Origin: an uncultured Bermanella sp.
Lineage (GTDB): Bacteria > Pseudomonadota > Gammaproteobacteria > Pseudomonadales > Oceanobacteraceae
NCBI GenBank assembly: GCA_913058575.1
Contig: CAJXRF010000004.1
Location: forward strand, 1 to 64,000
Reading direction: 5' to 3'
DNA length: 64,000 bases
The position numbers and the translations under genes were made by a program. Of the stretch, positions 9,841-19,035 are shown piece by piece. Positions within the stretch are counted from its first letter, which is position 1. Each line of letters opens with the position of its first letter. Below the pieces are notes generated by a model. The model was not told the origin of the DNA, did no database searches, and saw only the letters and a program-made list of their open reading frames with translations.

Positions 9841-10596
9841 ATGAAGCTTCACGAACTGACCAATTACTTAAATACGCAACTGCAAATAGAAAAGTTTCGT
9901 GATTATTGCCCTAATGGCTTGCAAATAGAGGGCAAGCCAGAAGTAAAACGTATCATTACAGGTGTGACAGCCTGCCAGCAGTTAATAGACGTGGCCATAG
10001 AAAAGCAAGCCGATGCCATATTAGTTCACCATGGTTTTTTCTGGAAAGGCGAACCTGATGCCATTGTGGGCATTAAGAAGCAACGTATTCAAGCTTTGTT
10101 AAAACACGACATTAGTTTGCTGGCTTACCACTTGCCATTAGATAGCCATGTTAAATGGGGTAATAATGTGCAACTGGCCCATGTATTAGATTTTGAAATC
10201 ACAGGCCCCATTGATCCGAACGATGAAACGGTGCCCGGTTGCATAGGGCGACTACAACAACCCATGACGGCCAAGCAATTAAGCGAGCATATTGCATTGC
10301 GCTTAAATCGCCCACCACAACACATAGGGGAAGAAGACGACATCATCAACAGCATTGCTTGGTGTACGGGGGGAGCCCAGTCCTACATGAACTATGCCAT
10401 CAATCAGGGAATTGATGCCTACTTGACGGGGGAGATTAATGAACCCAGTGTCCACAATGCCCGCGAATCAGGCACCCATTATTATGCCGCTGGCCATCAT
10501 GCCACCGAACGTTACGGTGCTAAAGCATTAGGGGAGCATTTAGCAGATGAGTTTGCTTTAGACGTTGAGTTTGTTGATATTGATAATCCGGTTTAG
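9841..10596 (+). CDS. Nif3-like dinuclear metal centre protein (YbgI family)
   Basis: A 251-residue protein of the Nif3/YbgI family. Metal-binding features are visible: the HHGFFW motif, the LPLDSH motif and the near-C-terminal GHHATE. Family members form hexameric toroids with two metal ions per subunit, and GTP cyclohydrolase-like or metal-related roles have been proposed without a settled function. It is divergent from the protease with a short shared gap of about 65 bp, a conserved arrangement next to DegS-type genes in related bacteria. A separate YqfO-type protein of the wider Nif3-associated family occurs at 28.7 kb. Confidence 0.9.
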   Translation: MKLHELTNYLNTQLQIEKFRDYCPNGLQIEGKPEVKRIITGVTACQQLIDVAIEKQADAILVHHGFFWKGEPDAIVGIKKQRIQALLKHDISLLAYHLPLDSHVKWGNNVQLAHVLDFEITGPIDPNDETVPGCIGRLQQPMTAKQLSEHIALRLNRPPQHIGEEDDIINSIAWCTGGAQSYMNYAINQGIDAYLTGEINEPSVHNARESGTHYYAAGHHATERYGAKALGEHLADEFALDVEFVDIDNPV

Positions 10597-10732
10597 AGCG
10601 GTGTAATGTCCTAATCTATGATCGAACATTTGCATGGTTCTACATCTCATTCATGCCAGAGCGTGACTTTACCACTCTTTAGCAACAAGCTTTATATGGT
10701 ACTTTGGCAAACATTGTTAATTAAAAATTCAG

Positions 10733-11605
10733 GTGAATGGGTTGCCAAAGAGTAATACACAAAAAAAAATGGATGTAGTGGTACTCTATTCCTCAGGGCA
10801 TTTAGGCAGCGCCCTGATTATGAATAAGCTGCTTAACATGCCAGAGATCAATATTGTGGGCGTGGTTAAGGCCCAGCCATTAAAATTGTCTTTGCGTGGC
10901 CGTGCCAAAATTAAACAGCATTTGAAAAAAGTAGGTTGGCGTTTTGCGGGTTTATTATTTTGGCAACGTTGTATTCAAGCCTTTGGGTATTTACTGACGT
11001 TCATTTTTCCTTTTTTATCAAAACGTATTAAACCTGCTTGGAAAATCGCCAAGGATAAAAGTATTCCCGTTTTTCACTGTGGGAATATAAATGACCTTGA
11101 ATGTCAGCAATTTATTAAAGATTTAAACCCTGATCTTTTAATCTCAGCTTATTTTTCACAAATTCTTAAAAAAGAAATAATTACTTCGCCTAAACTTGGT
11201 GTGCTTAATGTTCACCCTGGTTGGTTGCCGGAATACAAAGGGGCCATGGCCTATTTTTGGGTCTTAAGTAACGGTAGTGATCGCGGCGGCGTAACCGTGC
11301 ACTGGATTGACGAGGGCATTGACACAGGCACAGTGTTGGCACGCCGCTCATTTGCACTAAAGGAGCAAGCCACCCAAGAAACGGTTTTAATGTACACCGC
11401 GGTGATAGGTGCCAAATTAATTGGTCGGGTGGTAAGGCGCTTGTTGGCGGGTGAGAATCCGCAATTGCACACCATTCACCCAGAAGAAGCCGATGATTAT
11501 TACCCTATGCCTGGTAACAAAGATTTTAAACGTTATTTCAAACAGAGGCGTTTTTTTCGTATTCGGGATGTTTTGGGATTATTGGTACTGAAGCGGTATC
11601 GTTAG
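10733..11605 (+). CDS. Formyltransferase-family protein (Fmt-like catalytic fold)
   Basis: The C-terminal half of this 290-residue protein has the formyltransferase active-site layout: NVHPGWLPEYKG, which supplies the Asn-x-His pair, and WIDEGIDTG, which supplies the catalytic Asp. It is not the housekeeping methionyl-tRNA formyltransferase: the C-terminal tRNA-binding domain is absent and the N-terminal region is basic and hydrophobic. Relatives formylate sugar nucleotides or amino groups of secondary metabolites, but no sugar or siderophore genes lie nearby. The start is uncertain: GTG at 10733, or an ATG at 10769 in front of DVVVLYSS. The gap after the gene (11606-11843) holds nothing I can identify. 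Confidence 0.75.
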   Translation: MNGLPKSNTQKKMDVVVLYSSGHLGSALIMNKLLNMPEINIVGVVKAQPLKLSLRGRAKIKQHLKKVGWRFAGLLFWQRCIQAFGYLLTFIFPFLSKRIKPAWKIAKDKSIPVFHCGNINDLECQQFIKDLNPDLLISAYFSQILKKEIITSPKLGVLNVHPGWLPEYKGAMAYFWVLSNGSDRGGVTVHWIDEGIDTGTVLARRSFALKEQATQETVLMYTAVIGAKLIGRVVRRLLAGENPQLHTIHPEEADDYYPMPGNKDFKRYFKQRRFFRIRDVLGLLVLKRYR

Positions 11606-11843
11606 GCGCATGGGAATTAAAAACTTCTAATGTAAACCTTTATTAGCTGGCATTGCTACTCACTTAGCCATTGTTATGTTTTTAAATTCTAATGCAGTGA
11701 AGTGCCTAGCAGATGCGTTAGGCAAAAGAGCCGTATAAAGGCTTAAAGTACGTAAAAGTTGGCTTACAACACCAATGAACACAAGTAGCTATTTAATGGC
11801 CAGTTGGTTAGGGTTATTTTTACTTTTATAGTTAGGCCTAATC

Positions 11844-13022
11844 ATGATCGCGAAAAATATAATAAAAATAATACCGCTAAAACTATTCAGTGTTCTTTTA
11901 GCCGTTATCGCCTTAGCTCTCATCACGGTGCATCTTATTTATGGTGGCAGTGAACACATGCCCGATATTACCACATCACCCATTATGCCAGCGTCATCAT
12001 TAGAAGTAGTGGCTGAGCTGGATATGCCGCCGGGCAATATGGCGGTCTCTTCACAGGGAGAAATATTTTTTACCTTTCACCCAGAAGCCAGCCCTGAAAT
12101 ACATGTGGCTAAATGGCAAAATAATCAGGCGCTGCCCTATCCCAATAAAGCGTTTAATACCGGGTTGAATGATAATGGTGAAAGCCTAGATGTGTATTTT
12201 GATGCCCCGCAAGGCATACGTATCGATCAGCAAAATAGACTGTGGGTACTCGATCATGCCAACCATGGGTTGGGTCAACCCAGACTGTTTGCTTTTGATT
12301 TAAGCTCAAACAAGTTAGTGCACCAGTATGATTTTCCCACCAGTTTGGCAGGCATTGGCTCACACCTAAACGATTTTCAAGTGGATGCCAGTGGGCAATA
12401 CATTTACATTGCCAATGCCAGCATTATACGTAAGAAGCCGTCAGTGATTATTTACGACGTATTAAACAAACAAAGCCGTGAAGTATTGGTTCAGGATGTT
12501 TCTGTCATGGCGCAACGATTTACGCCCGTGGTACAAGGGCAGCTTATGTTGAAGTTTGGTGTGTTTGCCATTCGCCCTAATATTGATTCCATCGCACTGG
12601 GGCGAAGTGGTGAATGGTTATATTACGGCGCCACCGCTCATCAAAGAATGTTTCGAATTAAAACCAAGGATCTATTAAATAAAGCATTAACCCCTGAGCA
12701 ATTGTCAAAAAGGGTAGAAGACTTTGCTGCCAAAACTGCCAGTGACGGCATCACAACAGATTTAGCCGATAATATTTATATAAGCAATGCAGATCAATCT
12801 TCCATTGATCGAATTGATGCAAACGGCCAACTACAAACCCTTATTCAAGATGATATTTTACGCTGGCCTGATGGCTTTAGTTTTGGCCCTGATGGTTGGT
12901 TATACTTAACCAATAGCGCGCTGCACGAAGTCATTATGAAATCTCAAGATCACATTCGCCAGCACGCCCCGTTTCACATCGTTCGCTTTAAACCCGGTAC
13001 CAGCAGCATTGCCGGGCACTAG
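11844..13022 (+). CDS. Major royal jelly protein/yellow-family beta-propeller, exported
   Basis: A 392-residue protein with an N-terminal hydrophobic segment (LFSVLLAVIALALITVHLI) that would export or anchor it in the periplasm. The core matches the MRJP/yellow family rather than generic SMP-30: the segments WVLDHANHG, RLFAFDLSSNKLV and SHLNDFQVD correspond to conserved propeller blades of that family. Bacterial members are often annotated as gluconolactonase-like or L-dopachrome tautomerase-related; no activity can be assigned here. It converges with the BASS symporter gene, the stops being one base apart, with no hairpin between. Confidence 0.8.
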   Translation: MIAKNIIKIIPLKLFSVLLAVIALALITVHLIYGGSEHMPDITTSPIMPASSLEVVAELDMPPGNMAVSSQGEIFFTFHPEASPEIHVAKWQNNQALPYPNKAFNTGLNDNGESLDVYFDAPQGIRIDQQNRLWVLDHANHGLGQPRLFAFDLSSNKLVHQYDFPTSLAGIGSHLNDFQVDASGQYIYIANASIIRKKPSVIIYDVLNKQSREVLVQDVSVMAQRFTPVVQGQLMLKFGVFAIRPNIDSIALGRSGEWLYYGATAHQRMFRIKTKDLLNKALTPEQLSKRVEDFAAKTASDGITTDLADNIYISNADQSSIDRIDANGQLQTLIQDDILRWPDGFSFGPDGWLYLTNSALHEVIMKSQDHIRQHAPFHIVRFKPGTSSIAGH

Positions 13023-13023
13023 T

Positions 13024-13941
13024 TTAATTGTCGGTGTATTGATCTGTTGTTTTAAGCGAATGTCTATTCCAAAAAGCGGCCAGCAATGAGCCGCTTATAT
13101 TATGCCAAATACTAAATAGTGCCCCAGGCAAAGCGGTTAGTGGTGTGAAGTATTTAATAGCCAGCGCCACCCCTAATCCTGAATTCTGCATACCCACCTC
13201 AATGGCAATAGCTTTAATATCTTTTTGTGAAAATCCACATAAGCGCGCTGCCCAATAACCCATGAGCAAACCTAAGCCATTGTGCAAGGCAATGGCCAAT
13301 AATAGAGAGGCACTCACTTGCGAAAATTTATTGGCATTTAATGCCATGACAATGGCAATGATGAATACAATGAGTAGTGTTGCCACGTGTGGTAGTAAGT
13401 GATCTATTTTTTTTACCCAGCTACTAAACCAAAATTGTATTAATGTACCGGCAATCACAGGTAATAATACAATTTTACAAATGGTTAGTAGCATGGGCAG
13501 TATGGCAATCTCGATTATGTGACCTGCGTAAAATTGAATTAATAACGGCGTAACAAAGACACCTATTACTGTAGAAGTAAGAGTTAGCGTGATTGATAGC
13601 GCCACATTTCCCCTAGCTAAAAAGGTCATGACATTACTGGCGGTGCCACCCGCGCAGCATCCCACTATTATGAGTCCCACCATCAGCTCAGGTTCTAGGT
13701 TCAATATTTGGCTAATTAAAAATGCTAAGAAAGGCATCACGCTGTATTGTAAAAATAAACCGAGCCCAATTCCTTTCGGGCTGCGCAACACCCTTACAAA
13801 ATCGTCACGGGTTTGTGTTAGCCCCATGCTAAACATAATTAAGCCTAGCATGGGAACAATGGCGATTTTTAAGTCTGTTAGAGCTTCTGGCCACATAAGG
13901 GCAGGTACGCAGGCTAAAATAGCCAGTATTGGAAAGTACAT
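13024..13941 (-). CDS. Bile acid:sodium symporter (BASS) family transporter
   Basis: A 305-residue polytopic inner-membrane protein with about nine or ten hydrophobic helices. The central segment GCCAGGTASNVMTFLARGNVA is the BASS/SBF family signature, and the IEVGMQNSGLGVALA segment near the C-terminus is the second conserved crossover region. Bacterial members move organic anions such as pantoate or keto acids together with sodium; the substrate here is unknown. It is transcribed divergently from the creB-like regulator, separated by about 120 bp. Confidence 0.88.
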   Translation of the reverse strand: MYFPILAILACVPALMWPEALTDLKIAIVPMLGLIMFSMGLTQTRDDFVRVLRSPKGIGLGLFLQYSVMPFLAFLISQILNLEPELMVGLIIVGCCAGGTASNVMTFLARGNVALSITLTLTSTVIGVFVTPLLIQFYAGHIIEIAILPMLLTICKIVLLPVIAGTLIQFWFSSWVKKIDHLLPHVATLLIVFIIAIVMALNANKFSQVSASLLLAIALHNGLGLLMGYWAARLCGFSQKDIKAIAIEVGMQNSGLGVALAIKYFTPLTALPGALFSIWHNISGSLLAAFWNRHSLKTTDQYTDN

Positions 13942-14059
13942 GAGTTCTCAGTTTATGGGCAATAGATCAAAGACAGGGGCGAGTTTGCCCTATTCATTAT
14001 TTTTGACAGTATAATATACCTATTTAAAATCCATGCATGTTTGTTGATAAGAGTAACTT

Positions 14060-14758
14060 ATGAAAGCCAATGCCCGAATATTGTTGGTGGAAGATGAACC
14101 CAGCATTGCCGACAACATTCAATATGCTTTAAAAGCTGCCAGTTTTGAAGTGGATTGGAGTGCCAGTGGACAAGAGGCCTTAAGGGCCTTCTCAAACCAA
14201 ACACCCGATTTAGTGATTCTCGATATTGGTTTACCCGATATGGATGGCTTTGAAGTGTGTCGAAAATTAAGAGCCTTATCAGATTTACCTATTTTATTTC
14301 TAAGCGCTCGCTCCGATGAAATTGACCGCGTAGTTGGCCTTGAACTAGGGGCTGATGACTATATTTGTAAACCTTTTAGCCCCAGAGAGCTGGTGGCTAG
14401 GGTGAAGGCTAATTTGCGTCGCACTCAGCTAACTGTAGCTGCTGAATCCGGTCAGGCTCTTAAAAAAGTGGGGCAATTAAGTGTCGATGTGACTTCTCGT
14501 ATTGTGCAGTTTTCAGGGGAGACTGTAGATGTGACGCGTTATGAGTTTGGTATTCTTGAGGTGCTCATTGAACACCCTAAGCGCGTGTACTCCCGCGAAG
14601 AGTTATTGGTAAAAGTATGGAGCGAACCGGATAGCAGTGCAGACAGAGTGGTGGATACCCATATTAAAACCCTCAGAGCGAAACTGAAATCCATCGATGC
14701 CAATACTGAAATAATCAAAACTCACCGAGGCATTGGTTATAGCTTGGGTGACTGTTAA
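14060..14758 (+). CDS. creB: Response regulator, CreB-like (OmpR family)
   Basis: A 232-residue OmpR/PhoB-class regulator. The receiver domain has the acidic pocket in VEDEP, phospho-Asp55 in LVILDIGLPDMDG, and the conserved Lys in CKPFSP. The C-terminal winged helix ends with DTHIKTLRAKLKS and THRGIGYSLG. The following gene is a membrane kinase overlapping by one base and the third is creD, which identifies the set as creBCD; that system responds to carbon/fermentation state and cell-wall perturbation in other gammaproteobacteria. Confidence 0.88.
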   Translation: MKANARILLVEDEPSIADNIQYALKAASFEVDWSASGQEALRAFSNQTPDLVILDIGLPDMDGFEVCRKLRALSDLPILFLSARSDEIDRVVGLELGADDYICKPFSPRELVARVKANLRRTQLTVAAESGQALKKVGQLSVDVTSRIVQFSGETVDVTRYEFGILEVLIEHPKRVYSREELLVKVWSEPDSSADRVVDTHIKTLRAKLKSIDANTEIIKTHRGIGYSLGDC

Positions 14759-16203
14759 TGCCTTCAATTAATTTAAGTGTGCGAGTGTTTTTGGTGTACT
14801 TCACGTTAATTGGCGTGGCGGCTTATTGGGGCTTTAATGTAGTCTCTTCCCAAGTGAAACCCACCATACGCCAAGTTACTGAAGAATCGTTAGTGGAATC
14901 GGCTAATCTGTTGGCCGAATTTGCTGGACCAGTATTACAAGATGCCACGGTCAAAAAAGAATTTACCAAACACGTAGAGGCTTTTATTAAACGCCAATAT
15001 CAGGCCACTATTTTTGGTGTTAAAAAAGAAAGCACCAGTACCCGCATTTATATTACTGACAAGCAAGGCATAGTGATTTTCGACTCTGAACATAAAGCGT
15101 TAGGGCAAGACTATTCTCAGTGGAATGATGTGTATTTAACCCTTAAAGGGGAATACGGAGCACGCAGTACTTGGGAGGACCCTAATGATGAAAGCAGCTC
15201 TGTGATGTATGTGGCGGCACCAGTGATGGTAGAAAAAGAAATCATTGGTGTGCTGACATTAGCCAAAAAAAATCAATCTCTTCGTCCCTTCTTCGCCTTA
15301 ATTGATAATAATTTAAAATACTGGGGAGCGTTGCTGTTGTTATTGTCGTTATTGGTCGGTGGTGTGTTGTCTTATTGGTTAACTGGCTCTATTCGTCAGT
15401 TGGTAAGCTATGCGAAAAAACTCACAGGGGGAGAGATGCTTGAACCACCTGTCATGGGTGAATTAGAACTAAATACCTTGGCATTAGCCATGAAAACCAT
15501 GCGCCAAGAGCTGGCTGGCAAAGAATATGTAGAAGAGTATTTATTAACCATGACCCATGAAATGAAAAGTCCACTCTCGGCCATTATGGGCGCAGCTGAA
15601 CTGATCACCCCGCAAATGCCAGCGCAAGACATAGAAAAATTTAGCGGTAATATTCAACTCGAAAGCAAACGTCTTAATGGGTTTATCCAACGTATGTTAG
15701 AAGTGGCGCGCATTGAAAATCTGGCCAACTTAGAACAGGTTGAGGCTGTCAATGTGAATGATTTAGTCCAAAAAGTGATCATGCAGAAAACAATTGAAGC
15801 GCATCAGAAAAACATATCGATCACTTTTCACGCAACAGAAAAGCTATGGGTACAAGGTAATGATTTTATTTTGCAACAGGTCATGGATAACCTTATAGGA
15901 AATGCCCTAGAGTTTTCGCCTATAAATGGTGAAATTATTATCGCAATGTCAGCTTTAGAGAATAGCAATAACATTCAAATACAAATACAAGACCAAGGCC
16001 CTGGTATTCCTGAATATGCCCGTGAACGTATTTTTGAGCGCTTTTATTCCTTACCAAGGCCCGATACAGGAAAGCGCAGCTCGGGTTTAGGGTTAACCTT
16101 CGCCAAGCGGGCCATTGAATTACATGGTGGCGTCATCACGCTTGAAAACCTTTCATCGATAGGCAGTGAAGTGACAATTATCTTGCCGAAGGTGCTTGTG
16201 TAA
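14758..16203 (+). CDS. creC: Sensor histidine kinase, CreC-like
   Basis: A 481-residue inner-membrane kinase. A first membrane helix near the N-terminus and a second near residue 190 flank a periplasmic sensor domain; a HAMP-like linker follows, then HisKA with phospho-acceptor His267 in MTHEMKSPLSAI, and an ATPase domain with DQGPGIPEYA and SSGLGLTFAK. The start codon shares its A with the TAA stop of creB, indicating translational coupling. Length and layout match CreC. It should phosphorylate the adjacent CreB-like regulator. Confidence 0.88.
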   Translation: MPSINLSVRVFLVYFTLIGVAAYWGFNVVSSQVKPTIRQVTEESLVESANLLAEFAGPVLQDATVKKEFTKHVEAFIKRQYQATIFGVKKESTSTRIYITDKQGIVIFDSEHKALGQDYSQWNDVYLTLKGEYGARSTWEDPNDESSSVMYVAAPVMVEKEIIGVLTLAKKNQSLRPFFALIDNNLKYWGALLLLLSLLVGGVLSYWLTGSIRQLVSYAKKLTGGEMLEPPVMGELELNTLALAMKTMRQELAGKEYVEEYLLTMTHEMKSPLSAIMGAAELITPQMPAQDIEKFSGNIQLESKRLNGFIQRMLEVARIENLANLEQVEAVNVNDLVQKVIMQKTIEAHQKNISITFHATEKLWVQGNDFILQQVMDNLIGNALEFSPINGEIIIAMSALENSNNIQIQIQDQGPGIPEYARERIFERFYSLPRPDTGKRSSGLGLTFAKRAIELHGGVITLENLSSIGSEVTIILPKVLV

Positions 16204-16246
16204 GCAAATTGATGCGATAACGCCCTCTGCCCACATAAAGTACACA

Positions 16247-16267
16247 CTAAACACATTCTAAACACAT
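16247..16267 (+). promoter_or_regulatory. Two 10-bp direct repeats upstream of creD, candidate CreB box
   Basis: CTAAACACAT occurs at 16247-16256 and again at 16258-16267, an 11-bp period, about one helical turn, in the creC-creD gap. OmpR-class regulators typically bind such direct repeats. It differs from the enterobacterial cre tag (TTCAC repeats), so assignment is an inference from position and spacing. Confidence 0.45.
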
Positions 16268-16312
16268 GGCAGTGGAATAACCTTAAGGCTTCTAACTTTG
16301 AAGGCCTAAGCC

Positions 16313-17704
16313 ATGAATAAAACGTTATTGATTAAGGGTGGTGTCATCACCGTCATTGCCATCATACTTTTGGTGGTGTTGGCCAGTGTCTCGGGCACCA
16401 TAGGCGAGCGCCAACATTATAAAAGCAGTGCCAAAGCATCGGTAGCCAAAAGTTGGACCGGTGCGCAGACTGTATTTGGCCCTATTCTAGTGGTGCCTTA
16501 TACCCTAAAGTGGGATAGCCAGGAGTGGTCTGAGAATGGCAAAACTAAAATTGTGCGCCACCATAAGCGTAACGGAACTCGTTATATATTACCTGATACC
16601 ACAAAACTTCAGGCCAGTATCGCCACTGATATTCGTTATCAGGGGATTTATAAATTGCCGGTTTATTCAGGGGAGTTAAATTTATCAGGGCAATTCTCTA
16701 AAGCTAATATTTTAGAAAAAACCAATGTCGCTTTGCCTCATGAGAAGGCTCAGCTAGTCTTTTCCCAGCCTTATTTTTCTTTAGCCGTCAGTGATGCACG
16801 GGGCATTAATAGTGTCCCTATTTTGAACTTGGGTAAGAAAGAGTTTGAATTTAAAGCGGGTAGTCAACTGACTTTTATGGATAAGGGTATCCATGCCCAA
16901 TTACCTTTAGAAGTTGTCAATGCTCTAACCGGAGTGAATGACGGTGTGCAGGATTTACCATTCTCACTTAAGCTAAGTTTACGCGGTATGGACCGCATTC
17001 AGTTTTTCCCCAGTGCCCTAGATTATCAATTATCGCTAACCTCTCCATGGCCACACCCTAAGTTCTACGGAGACTTTTTGCCTTTGTCGCGCACGGTGAC
17101 TAGTGAGGGTTTTGATGCTCAGTGGCAAGTGAGTGCCTTTGCCAGCAATATTGAGAAAAATGTATCTGCCTGTGAACAGGGAAATTGTAAAGCGCTATTA
17201 GCTGGTGGTTTTGGTGTGGAGTTTATTGAACCTGTGGACGTGTATTTACAGTCTGAGAGATCGCTAAAATACGGTTTCTTATTTATTGGTTTGGTATTTG
17301 TGGCATTCTTTATTTTTGAAATATTAAAAAAGCTGCCTATTCACCCAGTGCAATACGGGTTGGTGGGTCTAGCCATCGCCTTGTTTTATCTATTGCTTAT
17401 GTCGCTGTCTGAGCATATTAATTTTATGTTGTCTTATCTTATTGCAGCGTTAGCATGCGCTTCATTAATTAGTTTTTATCTTGTGTATGTGCTGCGCCAT
17501 GCTAAGACAGCAGGCATGTTCGCAGCCTTGTTGGTGCTTTTGTATTTCACACTGTACATCATCGTGAGTGCCGAAGACTTTGCGTTGTTAATGGGTTCAC
17601 TCTTGGTATTTATCGTGCTGGCAGTGGTGATGGTGGCCACCCGTAATATAAATTGGTATGAGGTGGGTGATGGCTTTAAAGCGGAGGTGACACAGGAGAA
17701 ATAA
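16313..17704 (+). CDS. creD: Inner-membrane protein CreD
   Basis: A 463-residue membrane protein with one N-terminal membrane helix, a large periplasmic domain of roughly 280 residues, and a C-terminal bundle of about six helices, the CreD arrangement. The segment SWTGAQTVFGPILVVPY after the first helix is typical of the family. In other bacteria CreD is the main target of CreBC and affects envelope integrity and beta-lactam response. The 109-bp gap after creC and its direct repeats suggest a separate CreB-controlled promoter. A terminator hairpin follows. Confidence 0.9.
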   Translation: MNKTLLIKGGVITVIAIILLVVLASVSGTIGERQHYKSSAKASVAKSWTGAQTVFGPILVVPYTLKWDSQEWSENGKTKIVRHHKRNGTRYILPDTTKLQASIATDIRYQGIYKLPVYSGELNLSGQFSKANILEKTNVALPHEKAQLVFSQPYFSLAVSDARGINSVPILNLGKKEFEFKAGSQLTFMDKGIHAQLPLEVVNALTGVNDGVQDLPFSLKLSLRGMDRIQFFPSALDYQLSLTSPWPHPKFYGDFLPLSRTVTSEGFDAQWQVSAFASNIEKNVSACEQGNCKALLAGGFGVEFIEPVDVYLQSERSLKYGFLFIGLVFVAFFIFEILKKLPIHPVQYGLVGLAIALFYLLLMSLSEHINFMLSYLIAALACASLISFYLVYVLRHAKTAGMFAALLVLLYFTLYIIVSAEDFALLMGSLLVFIVLAVVMVATRNINWYEVGDGFKAEVTQEK

Positions 17705-17712
17705 AACACTCT

Positions 17713-17745
17713 CTAAGGTCGCCGCTAGGCTGGTTGCGATCTTAG
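17713..17745 (+). terminator. Hairpin terminator after creD
   Basis: A 10-bp stem, CTAAGGTCGC with GCGATCTTAG (one G-U pair), is followed within a few bases by GTTTTATC. It lies just beyond the creD stop. Confidence 0.55.
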
Positions 17746-17889
17746 CTAAAGTTTTATCATGCTTGTATTACTGTTCATGAAATCATAAAGAACTCACATT
17801 TAAGTGGCGGATCATTGTCGTTTTTAAAAGAGAATGTGTGGATAAAGGGGTCGCCCATTCACACGGTAAATGGCTGAAGGAATATCATA

Positions 17890-18303
17890 ATGACTAAGTT
17901 TAATTTACTACGGTTACTGCTTTTAGGGGCTGGGCTTGGCTGGGGGTTAACGATTGTAGGTGCTTTTTTGCCATGGGATTGGGCTACTGAACACCTAGAG
18001 AAGTTTGGTGGCAGTGGCGAGATTCCAAATGATGTTATGCTTAATTATTGGATGAGAATGGCATCAGGGGCATTTGGTATTGTAGGAGCCTTCTTTTTAT
18101 TGGCCGCTTGGAAGCCCTTTTTCTACAAAAATATTATTCCTGTTTTGGCCTATGGCAGTCTTTTAGAGGGGGCCATTTTGTTGTTTTATGGGCTTAAATT
18201 TGAACTTCCACTTTTTCCATTTGGACCCGATGTGGCCATTGCATTAATTCCAGGCATAGGAATTTTATTATTACGCGGTGAGCTTAATAGTCATATGCCC
18301 TAA
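17890..18303 (+). CDS. Hypothetical four-helix membrane protein
   Basis: I do not recognise the family. The 137-residue protein has four hydrophobic segments: residues about 8-28, 55-72, 80-104 and 112-129. It starts MTKFNLLRLLLLG and has a hydrophilic loop with WATEHLEKFGGSGEIP between the first two helices, likely outside the cytoplasm. There is a GAAGGAAT ribosome binding site upstream of the ATG. It sits alone between creD and a convergent SRPBCC gene. Confidence 0.7.
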   Translation: MTKFNLLRLLLLGAGLGWGLTIVGAFLPWDWATEHLEKFGGSGEIPNDVMLNYWMRMASGAFGIVGAFFLLAAWKPFFYKNIIPVLAYGSLLEGAILLFYGLKFELPLFPFGPDVAIALIPGIGILLLRGELNSHMP

Positions 18304-18419
18304 TAAGAGCATACGGCTAAGCTTTATGGTGGCCGCTGAAAGAGCGCTTTAACTCTGATGACTTTGCTTTGTCTAATTAATCAAAGCCATGTAAGTTGAA
18401 GCATAAATAGATGTCTATA

Positions 18420-18878
18420 TCAGGCTTTTTTATTATCCTCCATTATTATTTTTAAAGTCGTAAGTGCTGTGTGTGACCTGGCAGTTAAATCATTTTGTAG
18501 GATGGAAATTAAATCACTATTTTTATTCAAAGCCGAATTTCGGCTGTGATACTGCAAGTTAATATCACAAACTTTTTCAGCTGACTCTTTAAGCTCTATG
18601 GTCATTTGTGGCAATATTTCAGCCAAGTCTCCGTGGGTTTGAAAAAATTGATTTTGAGTGCTGTTTACAACGCTGATAATAAGTTCTGATTCTCCATCGG
18701 GCATTAACAGCACTTCTTTGTACAGTTTTCCTTTTGTGCCATGAGCTAGGTCGTTGAATGATCGAATGTCAATGACGCCTGGAAACCAGGTTTTATAATT
18801 CTCCATATTACTGACGAATTTAAATAAATTTTCAGCTGAGGTATTAATGGCGATAGAGCGCTGGGCAAGTTTAATCAT
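18420..18878 (-). CDS. SRPBCC-fold (polyketide cyclase/START-like) protein
   Basis: A 152-residue soluble protein with the SRPBCC pattern: an N-terminal strand (RSIAINTSAENLFKFVSNMENYKTWFP), a central antiparallel sheet and a long C-terminal helix. Members bind hydrophobic ligands; the ligand here is unknown. I start it at the ATG at 18878 because TTAGGAGCTAAA lies directly upstream; the longer frame to 18920 lacks a site. It is divergent from the LysR gene, separated by about 157 bp, the classic arrangement of a LysR regulator and its target. Confidence 0.75.
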   Translation of the reverse strand: MIKLAQRSIAINTSAENLFKFVSNMENYKTWFPGVIDIRSFNDLAHGTKGKLYKEVLLMPDGESELIISVVNSTQNQFFQTHGDLAEILPQMTIELKESAEKVCDINLQYHSRNSALNKNSDLISILQNDLTARSHTALTTLKIIMEDNKKA

Positions 18879-19035
18879 TTTAGCTCCTAAGTTTGAGTGT
18901 GAATAACAATGCAAGGGCACTATAAAAAATCCATTGATTAACTTAAAGTAGTTAGTGGTTAATCTTAGAATAACCTTTTGGAATTCTATTGTGTTGGCTT
19001 AGTTGGGTTAAAATCCAGTTTTAAAGGTTATTTAT

